This document shows positions 23,210-33,683 of a stretch of 64,000 nucleotides of DNA, piece after piece. The stretch comes from Poecilobothrus nobilitatus (taxonomy: Eukaryota; Arthropoda; Insecta; Diptera; Dolichopodidae): NCBI GenBank assembly GCA_947095535.1, contig OX352772.1, forward strand, positions 121,887,067 through 121,951,066, read 5' to 3'. A program made the position numbers and the translations under genes. The notes under the pieces are model-generated. The model had not been told where the DNA came from and searched no databases. It saw only the letters and a program-made list of their open reading frames with translations. Within the stretch, counting starts at the first letter, position 1, and every line of letters starts with the position of its first letter.

Positions 23210-24104
23210 GTGGTCAGTAATAAAAGGCAATTAAACAGATTAGTGGAGCTGATGGAATTAAATCAAAACATAGCCAAAGGTATATGTCAAAAACATATCT
23301 TGGACAAAAAATGGCAAGAATTTGCAACTGAATTAAATATTCTAGGACCCCCTGAACGTGACTGGCATGTGTGGCAAAGGGTATGCTTTTTTATTTTTTA
23401 ATTATTGTTTCTTATTTTAAATTTACATTTAATTTTAAATTTATTTTTAGGTATGGAAGGACTTAAAATATAAAACAAAAATGAAGAAAATTGAAAATAA
23501 AAAGGATATGACCAAAACTGGTGGTGGGCCAAGTAATTTTCAAATATTTAATAATACAGAAAAGTCTGTAATACGAATCATGGAGTTGGATACTTTAACT
23601 AATCCACCAGGGAGAGATTTCGGCACTGAAATACAACTGCAAAATGTGCAAGAAATGGAAGGTGTTCAACAAGTGTTTGATGAAGAAAATGAGGAGCCAA
23701 CTTCTAATGTTGAAAATTCTGTAAATATATCTTCGTGCAATCCTGTAACACCTTCAAGAAATACAAGAAAGAATAAAACGCAGGATGACGAAAATTATAG
23801 GAAGAAGCTTTTAGAAAGCCAAACCGAAAGCCAAAAGGAATTTTATGAGAAAATGGACAAAGTTCTTCTGAATATAGACAAAAATATAGAGGATATTAAA
23901 TATAATACAAGGAAAATTTACCAAACCAAGAAGGAAAAATAAGAAATTTCTAAAAAAATTTATCAAGCAAAGAAAGAGAAGCTTGAAATATATAAGGATT
24001 ATATACAAGACAAAAAAGCAGACAGAAAAGCTAAGCTCGAACTAAAAGTTCAAATATTAGAGCTTGAAAAGGAGAAGTATTATAACTATAATAACAATGT
24101 ATAA
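23210..24104 (+). CDS. Harbinger Myb/SANT-like DNA-binding protein, one intron
   Basis: The first part reads KRQLNRLVELMELN...KKWQEFATELN...GPPERDWHVWQR, and the second exon continues VWKDLKYKTKMKK, a Myb/MADF-like trihelix pattern of spaced tryptophans typical of the Harbinger accessory protein. That protein brings the transposase to the nucleus and to DNA. The intron is 23381-23450 (GTATGC...TTTTTAG, 70 bp). The tail is acidic, then strongly charged and coiled-coil-like (23780-24100). One stop (23940-23942) interrupts the coiled coil in the same frame. No convincing ATG was found near 23210; a short upstream exon ending near 23120 (GTAAGT donor) is possible. Confidence 0.75.
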
Positions 24105-24249
24105 ATAAAATTAATTCATTATGAAACAAAAATAAAACATTTGTTTTTTACTTTTATTAGAAATTACTTAATTTACATAAAATACCATTTCTTTTTTTAT
24201 AATTTATGTTAAAATAAAAAATTTAAAATTTAAATTTTGTATTAATTAT

Positions 24250-25495
24250 TTACATTGAGATAGCAATAGCATCTCTGATTCTGCTTCCATTAACAAAATT
24301 ATTATTTTCAGTTTCATTAAAGTTGTCAACCTCATCCTCTTCATTCACCTCGTCCTCTTCATTATCTAATTCAGGCACTGAGTAATGTATGCATATATTA
24401 TGCAATGCTGCACAGACATTTGCAATTTTTGTTGCAGTTTGCGGATCGTATTTTAATTCTCGTGAGCTTAAAATACACCTAAACCTATTTTTCCAAACAC
24501 CAATGGTTCGTTCCGCAATATTTCGTCCTTGTGAATGCCTTTTATTAAATCTTCCTTGGGAAGACCCTTCTTCAGCATTTCTATATGGTGTCATTAGATA
24601 TGGCGCAATTGGATATCCACCATCTCCTAAAATTTAAAATTTTTTATCCCAAAAAAAAAAAAAATACAAACAATAGTACCTAATAAACGGAAATCATTAT
24701 TTCCGTTTTGATATTCTTCCTCAATCTGCCTTTTTAAATTTGATGTATTCCAAATATGTGAATCATGTAAGGCACAGGGTTTTTTGCATCAATATATCTG
24801 ATACGCATCATATGATCACAAACCTTAAAAGATCCAAAATGTTTTATCAAGACAAAATTTACGTAGTACTTACGATCATGGCATTTATACTATAAAAGCC
24901 TTTTCTACAATAATATAGATGACGAAGTTCTGGTTTCGGACCTACGATTCGGATATGTGTCCCATCTACACTTCCAATAACATTGGGAATCCTACTTTTT
25001 TCATAAAAATATATTTTTGCTTGTCGTTTTTCATTTTGTGTATAATGAAATTTTATCCATTTAGAACATACATGACTTTCAAGTATATTGAACACTTCTT
25101 TAAAAATGATTGAAATTGTTGGTTGCGCCAAACCAAGATTGAAATCATTTCCAGTACTTTGTTGATAACTTCCAGACGAGCAGAATCTTAGAACTGCTGC
25201 TAGCTTTATTATAGAAGGAACAGCTCTTTGCCTTGCAGGTATTTTCAACTGTTCATCAATCTCTTCTAACAAATAAGTGAACGCACATTTTGATAATCGG
25301 AAATTTTTTATAAAACTAAAACATTTTTAAATAAATAAAATTTTTCGATAATAAACATTTTACTTACGTTTCGTCATTTAACTCTAACGGATTCGACTTA
25401 TCCCTTACATTTTTTCGAATTCTTGCTATATTTTCAGTTATTTCTTCTTCCGAGTCTTCGAAAAATAATTCTACTGAAGTCTTTACAATTACTTT
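24250..25495 (-). CDS. Harbinger DDE transposase, four exons
   Basis: Exons read on the minus strand: about 25495-25368 (acidic start, RIRKNVRDKSNPLELNDET), 25315-24874, 24823-24680 and 24626-24250. Each intron has GT...AG ends: 25367-25316, 24873-24824 and 24679-24627. The DDE nuclease motifs are visible: first Asp in NVIGSVDGTHIRI, second in GDGGYP at the exon 3/4 join, Glu in RNIAERTIGVWKNRF. An RHLYYCRKGFYSIN stretch fits the DDE_Tnp_4 family. Exon 3 has one probable frameshift at an A/C run near 24783. I could not place the initiator Met. Confidence 0.78.
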
Positions 25496-25736
25496 TATTT
25501 TTATTTTTATTGTCAAATAAATACTCCTTTAAAAATTTTTTAAAAACAAAACTTAAATGTCAAGCAAAATTTTAAATAAATTGATCAAAATTTTTTTTAT
25601 TTATGTCATTTTATTCAACATTCACAATAGTTAAAAATTTTATCAGTTGATATTCGCAATGACAAAAATTTTATCGAGCGACAAAATTTATCAACTATCA
25701 ACCAGTTGATGGTTGACACTCGCAATCTGGCCCTAA

Positions 25737-26249
25737 ATGTTTAAAGCTAAGGAAGTAATATCTTATAAGTTTATATTTAATTGTACATATTCAAATCAAT
25801 ATTATGCAAAACAGACAAAAATAAATTTAATCGCATATTTATTAATTATTGTTATTATAAATACTATAAAATTTTTTCTTCTTTTCTTTTTCTCTTTTTC
25901 CCATTCTACTTATGTTCACTTATATATTCAAATTATGTATTATACATGTACATATATAAAAATGCTTAGATATAAAAATTATGTGTACAATGCATTATGT
26001 ATACATGTATTGGTTCCCATTTTTCTATTACAATTATCCAACTACAACTCTATCATATTAATCAATATGACAACCACAATTATAATAATTATTATTATAT
26101 TTTATCTTTTATTATTTTATTATTTATTTTTTTTTTCTTATTTATTGTAGATGTTTAAATATTTTTACTATTTCTAAACTTTATGATTTTTAGGAAGAAA
26201 AACAAGAGTGAGTATAAAAATTGTGCTGATAAATTCCTGTATGTTAAAG
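25737..26249. other. AT-rich spacer, possibly 3' tail of the next LINE
   Basis: T-rich sequence giving only hydrophobic low-complexity frames. Nothing I can support as a gene. The 3' end of the minus-strand LINE probably lies at its right edge. Confidence 0.4.
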
Positions 26250-26256
26250 AATGTTA

Positions 26257-29060
26257 TTAGCTATTATAATTTGCAACAATTCTTTCTGTAATTTTTCTTT
26301 TAAATATGCAGATGTTTTCAATTATTTTAAATTCCGGCGGTAAGTCATTAAATACTTTCAGGCAGTTGTATAAACAGTTGTTTTTCTGTTTATCTGTCTG
26401 GAAAAGTGATAGATAAAATTTAGATTTATTTCGCGTATTATAATTATGAAAATCAAGATTTTGTTGAATTAAAAAATTGTGTTTTATTTTGTTGTTGATT
26501 ATTTTGAACGCAATTATATAGAGCTCCCTTTTACAAATGTCTGAGAAGCTTAAGTACTTTCTCGTATAAAGCATACTGGTCGGATGCAAAATGGGGTAAT
26601 TGTGAATTAATTTTATTGCTTTTTTTAGCAAAGATTCGATTTTTTTTAGATGAATTTGTGGGGCTCTATTCCAAATTGGGTAGACAATGTTAGATAATAT
26701 GTAAGATGCATATATAACGAATAATGTATTTTTATTCAAAAATTTCTTTAATCTACTAAGTATGAATATATATGGAGAGACTTTTTTTTATTATATGCTC
26801 AATATGCTCAACCCAATTAAGCTTACTGTCAATGTGAAGTCCTAAGTAATTATGACACTTTACTACATAAATTTTTGCACCATTAGCGGTGATAGTGAGA
26901 TCATTAAAAATTTTGTTTCCAAATGGTAGTATACAAGTTTTTTTTATATTCATCAATAATCTATTTTTTAGAAGCCATTCATTTATAATAGTCAGGTCAT
27001 TTAATATTGCTTTTTTGAGGTTTGCTTCGCTTGACTCCGCATACTTTATAACCGCGTCGTCAGCAAATAACTGAATAGATCCATGGAGATTAAGTCGGGT
27101 TATATCGTCAATGTATATCTTGAAAAATACCGGACCCAAGACAGATCCCTGCGGTACTCCTTTGTTGATGATACATAAATTGCTTAGGTTTTTTTTAATC
27201 TTTACACACTGAGTTCTTTGAATTAAGTAGATTTTGAATAAAGTAATTTGCTCATTCGAAAAGCTCAATCTAGAAAGCTTGTGCAGTAAAATTTTATGAT
27301 CGTCACAGTCAAATGCCTCCTGTAAATCGATGAATACACAGGCCGTGAATTTACCGTTATCCATATTTCTGGTAATAAAATCAGTTAAGGCCGGACATGC
27401 CGCGGTGGTATTAGAGTTTTCCTCAAATCCGTATTGATCAGAACTCAATATAGTGTTGTTTCTCAGAAACGTGTCGAGTCTATTTTTTATAATACGTTCA
27501 TATATTTTTGAGAAATTGGATAACACCGATATTGGTCTATAATTTGACGGATTTGTGGCATCTCCACTTTTGAAAATTGGTGTCACTACGGCCTTTTTCA
27601 GGCAATCAGGAAAAGAATTGGCTTCAAAAGTTTTATTAATAAATTTTACTAAAGTGGGTGCTAACCTATCTGAAAATTTTATTATGAATTTAGCCGAAAT
27701 ACCATCCATCCCTGTCGCAGATTGCAATTTTAGCGAATTAATTGCATCATTTACTTCCTCTAGATTCGTTAACTTTAAACTCAGATTATTATATATATTT
27801 CGAGAGAATTTATTAAGATAAGCGTAATCAATTTTTTCATTAGGTATATTTTATTTATCTGTTACCGTCGTAAAGAAAATGTTCATTACGTTACTTATTT
27901 CCTCTGGATTAGATATGTTGCTATCATTGTAGTTAATAATTTTTATTTCATTGACCGAGATGTTTGGATTTTTGTTAAACATAATTGTTTTGTACACGTT
28001 CCACACGTTTTTAGGGTTGCCAGGATCCTTCATAATTTTTTCCGAATAATGTTGTGCTTTTGCTTTTGAAATTAAAATGTTTACCTTATTTCTATATGTA
28101 ATGTATAAGCCTTTAATACGGGCATCGTTCGGATATTTTTTTTTGTATCTATAGAAAGAGTCGCGGATTCTCATAGTTTGAGATATTTTTACTGTCATCC
28201 ACTCATGCTTCCTCGCAATATTTTTTAGCGGGATGACATGTGTGTGTTTATCGATCAACTGGTCTACTGCGTGTGTAACTTGATCAAATGTTTCGTACTG
28301 GTCTAAAGCTTGCCAAGCGTGATCATTACTTAGACTGTTGTAATCTAAGATTGTTTGAGTTTTAGCAAGAGTATCGTTCATAGGAATTTGATCAACGCTG
28401 ATAAAAAACATTTTGTGGTCTGATAAGCAAGTGTCCATTGTATGAAAAAAGTACTTCAACTTTAAAAAATCAGTTATTAAATGGTCTATTACTGTTTTGA
28501 TTACACCGATTCTAGTAGCGAATTCTCGAGTTTTTTTGTTGCATATGAGAAAACTATTTCTTAATAATGTATCGGTATAGATACGCACAATTCTATTATT
28601 TTGATCAAGTAAGTTGATGTTGAAATCCCCAATTATTAAGGATCTTCTATGTGCAGACGTTAACTCGTCAATTTTATTAATAAAATCTATTTCATTAGTA
28701 TAATGTGATCTATAGCAGGCAAATATGTTAATTTTATGTTTTATTAATTTGACAATTAAGAAACTGGACAATTGAAATTCTTTCTCATATACAATGTTGC
28801 TACTTAAACAGTGTGCGATAAATGTTGCAATACCTCCATAGCCTGTTTGCCTATTTGAGAAATATGGAGTGAACTCTTGGAGATTGAAAAATTGGTTTTC
28901 TTATTTTCTCTACCAAATTTCTGTGAGCACAATCACACAATCATCACAGTTGTAGGAATTTATCAGCGTCTATAATTCACATATTTTATTTCTTAAGCTA
29001 TGTATATTTCGATAAATTATATTTATATTATTTTTCAACCGATACTGTATTTGTATTAAT
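26257..29060 (-). pseudogene. CR1-like LINE ORF2: endonuclease plus reverse transcriptase
   Basis: The minus strand from about 29060 reads RNIHSLRNKICEL (broken), then 28771-27851 with LIIGDFNINLLD (APE-type endonuclease) and HKMFFISV (S-D-H box region). The RT (27727-26756) has SATGMDGIS, SNYRPISVLSNFSKIYER, VFIDLQEAFD, KGVPQGSVLGPVFF and FADDAVI, all expected RT blocks. The C-terminal thumb part is in another frame (26739-26257). There are stops near 28780 and 28910 and frame breaks at 27727-27851 and 26739-26756. It copies LINE RNA into DNA at a nicked target. Confidence 0.85.
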
Positions 29061-30207
29061 TACTCTTATCTCATTATCAATATCAAACGCATTCATTGAA
29101 CAGTTGTAAATAAAAATTATTTGATAAAAAGAGAAGGAAAGAGTGGATGAGTACAAGATTATTTAGTATGACATATATGTATATATTTAAAAAAAAAGAA
29201 ATTAGTAGTAATTTCGTGCGCAGCTTGAATGATACATTTAACGTAACAATAAAAATAAAATAAAAATAAGTATATAATTAAAAAAAGAATTTGTGAATCA
29301 GTGAAATAATAATAGAATAATTGTGAATTATTAGTGGTTATAGTTAAAAAACTAAAGTTAAAAATTTTATAATTAAAAATATAAAGAAATGTGTTATTTA
29401 AATAGAAGGAATGTTTAGTATGTGCAGGCATAAGTCCATATAATATATATGCCATGTGTTTATGCTTGCATTTACATAACCTATCCAAGTTCATCAAACG
29501 ATTAAAGAATATAAATAATAAAACTAATGCAAAATTTAATGCTGTGTTATAATTTTTTTTTTGGATAATGAAAGAAAATGAATATTTATAAATTATGAAT
29601 TCAAATGGCAATTTAAAACAATTTTAATATATAAGTGTAACATGTATAGGTATATAATATTTATTGTATATAGAAAAGCTTTATGTGTAATGTGTAAATG
29701 TGATTTAAAAATAATTTTAGTTAGTAAAAAATAAATAAAAGAAAAAGAAAAGAAAAAAAATAAAAATTTATATAAAAAAGCATATGTTTTCATAAATGAG
29801 CAATGAAAAGCAATTTTAGTATATAAGTTTAATATGTATATATAGTATTTAGTATATACAGAAAAAAATATATGTGTAATGTGTAAATAAAATTTCAAAA
29901 TGTTTTTAGTTAGTAAAAAAAAGAAAAGAAATTTATGTAAAAAAACATATGTTTTCATACGTATTCTGAGATAATAAATCAAAATACAAATATTTAATAA
30001 AATTAATAATGCAATTTTCATAATAAAATTAAAAAACAAAAATAATAAAATTAACGAAAAATTTAATTGTTATTTATTATATGTGTTGTAATTTTTTGTT
30101 TTTGATAATTGTAGTAAAAATAATGGAGACCAATTGATAAACAAAGCTTTTTAGATTATCTAAATTTTAAAGTGACAAAAATAGTTTTTGAATATTGAAT
30201 AATATTA
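29061..30207. repeat. AT-rich inter-ORF spacer with two 190-bp direct repeats
   Basis: Two imperfect copies (about 29614-29800 and 29805-29960) share GTATATAAT, TTTATGTGTAATGTGTAAAT, TTTTAGTTAGTAAAAAA and AAACATATGTTTTCAT. Open frames here are hydrophobic low-complexity noise. No gene seen. Confidence 0.55.
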
Positions 30208-31241
30208 TTACATTTTGAGTGCATTTCTAATTTTCCTAATATCATTGTAATTAGTAATTCCAAAAATTTTGCTTGTTTTATTTTCTCGTAAGAATATTTT
30301 GTTTTCTTTAAACCATAGGTACTCCATTTTTTTTTCAAGTTTAATTTTTTTCGCGTCATAGTAGAGTTTACTTTGAAGCGGGGACAGATGATTTCGAAAG
30401 AAAATTTCATTGTTAGCTATTGGCAGATCAAATTCAGAGGTGAATAATGATCCGAAGCTTTTTTTTTTTGATATAAAGAGATTTTTATTTTCTTCTGAAC
30501 TTAATGTAACGATATATAGACAGCTTTCTGGTTTACCTTCCACTTTTTTTGGCAATGGCGGTATTGATTTTATGTTTGTATGTCATAGTTCTAACTTATT
30601 GAAAATTTTAATAAAATGTGAATTACTTATTTTAGGCGGCAGACCAGCAATGACGATATTATTTTTGCGTTCAATCTGCCGTGGCTCATCCATGGTCATC
30701 TCCATTTTGCTTATTTTTTCTTCCAGCAACCTTGCATGATCTTCTATGTGATGAATATTTTTGTTCAGTTGCTTGTTTTCATTTTTAATTGCTTTATTTT
30801 CTTCAAGTATTTTATCCATTCTACTGACTATGAAATTTTGTGAGCTCCTAATATCGGATAAAAAAGAACCGAGTACTTTTAAATATTCTACAACTTTATC
30901 CATTTTATCCTCTTTGCTATTTGAAAACACGAGCGAAGGAAACTCTTCTAAGTGAATTGTTTTTTCTAGTTCAATGCTGCCAAGATGTTCTTGATCAATA
31001 ATTGTCTCTTCTCCAATGAAGTTAGCCTCCTTATCATCAGCATCTTCAGCAATTATAGATTCATTAAGTTGGCAAGGACATCTTGAGCACTTCCACTTAA
31101 GACTTCCTGATTTTACCAGCCTGTACAGCTCTTTGGAAACTGATGCACATGCTGTATGATACATACTTGTGCAAATTTTGCATTTTCTCGCCTTTTGCAT
31201 TTGCCACTTAATGATTTCTTGCATACTTCGCATGAACCCAT
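30208..31241 (-). pseudogene. CR1-like LINE ORF1 with PHD-type zinc finger and coiled coil
   Basis: Start ATG at 31241 (MGSCEVCKKSLSGKC). A frameshift near 31190 leads into CKICTSMYHTACASV...LKWKCSRCPC, together a PHD-like Cys4-His-Cys3 pattern. Next comes a charged coiled coil (about 30700-30850), then NNIVIAGLP, the start of the RNA-binding C-terminal part, and a second frame break near 30560-30583 before the end at 30208. ORF1 proteins of this type bind LINE RNA and chaperone nucleic acid. Confidence 0.78.
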
Positions 31242-31468
31242 TTTACTATTATGATTATGACTTTTGATGATTTTTATGATTTTTTCTTCTTTTTTATTTT
31301 TTTTTTTTGAAAAATTGTGTTGAACAAAATAATTTATTTTTTTCTCCTCTCTTATTTTGATTAAATTAATACAAAACAATATAAATAATTTATATGTTTT
31401 ATAAGATAAGTTATTAAATTCATTAAATTGTAAATATTTTGACAATTCATTAAATTGTAAATATTTTG

Positions 31469-31791
31469 TGCTTTTAAAAACTCTCGAGACAATTTCCAGA
31501 TTTGTCCTCTTGCTAGGCAGCTATATCCAGAAAATATAAAGGGTTTCTTAAGAGAATATAATGAGGTAACATCAAAACCGTATGGTTATTTTGTGTTGGA
31601 TTTAACGCAAGACATTAACGATTTGTTTCTTTTAAGGACTAACATTTTTTCAAAAGAATATTGTATATGCTTCTGATATAGGTGATTTGAACAACAGCTG
31701 TCAAAAGTATGAAACGATTGAAGAAAAACCAACATATATTACATGTACTTGGAGAGTGCAACAAGAAAAAATTTCGACAAAATATTCTTAA
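31469..31791 (+). pseudogene. Polinton packaging ATPase, C-terminal fragment
   Basis: Homologue of the last 100 residues of the ATPase at 39289-40080. Aligned stretches are CPLARQLYPENIKGFLREYN and KPYGYFVLDLTQDINDLF. A frameshift follows at about 31625, with a further break near 31680, and the frame ends at the TAA at 31789. The Walker motifs are absent because the upstream part was replaced by the CR1-like LINE, which abuts at 31467. It is followed by the same three genes as in Polinton B. Confidence 0.75.
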
Positions 31792-32042
31792 ATATTGTAA
31801 TGATGACATTATAAAAATTATTGCTGAAATTGCTATCAATATATTAAATAGCAATAATAAAATATCACTAGCACAAAAAGTTAAGTTAAAAAAAACATAA
31901 AAAACAATTAAGATTTTTAGTCTACGCAAGGAAAAGTATAAAAGCCAAGCAAAAAATATTAATTCAACATGGTGGATTTTTATCAACTTTAATTGGAACT
32001 ATATTATCTGGTGTAATACGAAAATTGCTCAGTAGGACATAA
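31709..32042 (+). pseudogene. Polinton protein W (copy A), frameshifted
   Basis: Homologue of 40028-40354. It overlaps the ATPase end as there. N-terminal half MKRLKKNQHILHVLGEC is open to 31900. The C-terminal half continues in another frame with IQHGGFLSTLIGTILSGVI, matching IQRGGFLPTLLGIFFLSGII. The product is small, basic and ends in a hydrophobic segment that could insert in a membrane. The stop TAA (32040-32042) overlaps the next ATG by one base (TAATG). Role unknown. Confidence 0.65.
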
Positions 32043-32743
32043 TGCAGCGAATGATTGTTATGTCACCGGAAATATTTTCAAAATTTAGCAAATTATTTCA
32101 AGTCGATAAAAACTTGGATTTATTAGATCAAAAAATGAAAAAAGTTCTATCCGATAAAAAATTAAAACCATTGCAAAAATACTTATATCGTCAAAATCTC
32201 ATCAAATATGGAATTAACAAGAGACATACAAAAAAATTACCAGAAAACGTTAACATTGTTACATTTGATACAGGCACCCAAACAAAATTCTTCTCTAAAC
32301 GAAATATATATACAGAAACTGAATTACCTAAACATAAATCAACATAAGCACAAACCAATTTTGTACCATTAGCTACCGATGATATGTTTGAATATGATCC
32401 TAAAAAAGAATATTCAAATACGGATATTGATTTATCACATTACGATTTTGATAATGAAAATTCATTTAAAAAATTAGCTCAAACTGCAATGTTGAAAGGT
32501 GAAAAACTAGTTGAAAGACCATCTCTAAGCTCTGATTATCGAATGTTTGAAACACCAAGTGGTGATGTAATTACCGTTGCTGTACCATCCCCTGAGAAAA
32601 AGAAGACTCTAAGATTGGCCGGCAGTTCAATTTCCTCAAGTATACTTTCACAGTTTCCTGAAACAAAAACGAAAGCTAAAACCTTTGCTAAGAAGTCCAA
32701 AACTAAGAACTACAACAACACCGGAATGGCAACATATAAATAG
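32042..32743 (+). pseudogene. Polinton protein V (copy A), one in-frame stop
   Basis: Homologue of 40351-41042. The shared start is M(I/V)xxPEIF...LDxxMKKxL...QKxxLYRQNL. The frame is broken by a single TAA at 32345-32347 and continues in the same frame to 32743, through FETPSGDVITV (FETDTGDIITV in copy B) to a (T/A)TYK end. About 230 residues, charged, no membrane segment, probably largely disordered in the second half. It could be a virion core or scaffold protein by position; that is inference. Confidence 0.65.
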
Positions 32744-32778
32744 TTGAGCATTTTATGGTTTAGAAAAATTCAACAAAG

Positions 32779-33048
32779 ATGGATAGTCAAGATTACTTCT
32801 ATGTAATATTGTTTAGCAATGATAATTTAAAACTGCTTCCAGACAACACTTTAGCTTCATTCGAAAATAAATTAGCTATTCACTTTGATTTAAGAAATGG
32901 AAATTGGAAAGTTGGTCTTTCAGAAATATATCTGAACGATTTTTTACAAACAAAAGAATTTAGCAAAGAGAAATGTGCTTTTATTAATATTGGACAGTAT
33001 AATGTTTATGTAACAAATATTGAAAACCTCTTGAAAAAATCAAAATAA
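32779..33048 (+). pseudogene. Polinton minor capsid candidate, N-terminal fragment
   Basis: 89 residues matching the start of 41024-41943: D(S/N)...FYVxLxS...P(D/E)NxLxSFxNK...WKVG(L/I)SEIY(L/F)NDF. The copy diverges after the first 60 residues and stops, so the rest is lost. 33049-33160 has no gene; the Gypsy-type element begins nearby. Confidence 0.65.
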
Positions 33049-33159
33049 CAAAAGCAAAAAAACAAAGAACAATAAGATAAAAAAAAACTGTGGTGAACTT
33101 TGTATGGTGAAAAAGTTTTTTTTAAATAAATATACGGTTATAATTTAAATCCTTAAAAA

Positions 33160-33683
33160 TCTAGTTTTTTGTTAATAGTGTTGAAATTAAAAGGAGCAGC
33201 AAAACTGTGGTTCGATTCCTTTCAAAATATTCACAGAAATTGGAACGAATTTTGCAATGATATAAAAGCGTATTTTTATTGAAAAGAAAATGAAGCTGAT
33301 TACCATCTGGTAATGCAGCGCAGGAAACAAAATTCAAGTGAAACTGCTTAACATTACATTATGATCAAGAACCAGTTGGGGAAAACGGTCAATTTAGTGA
33401 GGAAGCCATTATAAGATATACAATTCAAGGACTAGAAAACAGGAATCTACAAAATTTATTAAAGATAAGCTCATATAAATCGGTAATAGAACTATTAACT
33501 GCTGTCAATAATTTTTCTTTCTTAGATACAAAAACAAATCCGGTAGTAGTGGGTAAAAGAAGTATTACAGCAATAATCTGAGATTTCAACACGGATATAA
33601 TATAATCGAATGCAGTATCTGTAAAAGAAAAGGACACGCAAGCAGGGATTGCTGACATAACAATGAATATATAAAACGATGTT
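33160..33683 (+). pseudogene. Gypsy-type retrotransposon gag, 5' part
   Basis: Translation gives LKGAAKLWFDSF...WNEFCNDIKAYF, the retroviral-type gag core, then pieces in shifted frames including YTIQGLENRNLQNLL, ending with the first zinc knuckle CSICKRKGHASRDC (C-x2-C-x4-H-x4-C) at about 33611-33652. Stops near 33280 and several frame changes show decay. The second knuckle lies on the other side of the hAT insertion at 35214. No LTR is visible in the window. Confidence 0.75.

Larger units (their letters stand above)
22844..25733. mobile_element. Harbinger (PIF) DNA transposon with TAA target duplication
   Basis: The ends are inverted: GGGCCAAATTGCGAGTGTCA at the left, and its near complement (TGACACTCGCAATCTGGCCC) at the right. 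Both sides are flanked by TAA (22841-22843 and 25734-25736), the 3-bp target site of Harbinger elements. It contains a plus-strand Myb-like ORF and a minus-strand DDE transposase, the standard two-gene layout. Length is 2890 bp. Coding damage is slight, so it is among the youngest insertions here. Confidence 0.92.
26250..31465 (-). mobile_element. CR1-like LINE, nearly full length, minus strand
   Basis: Two ORFs in the usual order on the minus strand: ORF1 (30208-31241) and ORF2 (about 26257-29060), separated by a 1.1-kb AT-rich spacer. The 5' end lies at about 31445-31467, where a 28-bp stretch (ATTCATTAAATTGTAAATAT...) is repeated in tandem just before Polinton ATPase sequence resumes at 31469. 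The PHD-type ORF1 and absence of an RNase H domain fit CR1/Daphne-like clades. The exact 3' end is not clear. Confidence 0.8.

Noticed and set aside
25737..26150. Hydrophobic ORF of 137 codons
   Set aside because: Produced by T-rich sequence; Tyr/Ile/Phe low complexity, no homology to element proteins.
29159..30039. Two minus-strand hydrophobic ORFs
   Set aside because: AT-rich spacer inside the LINE; composition artefact.
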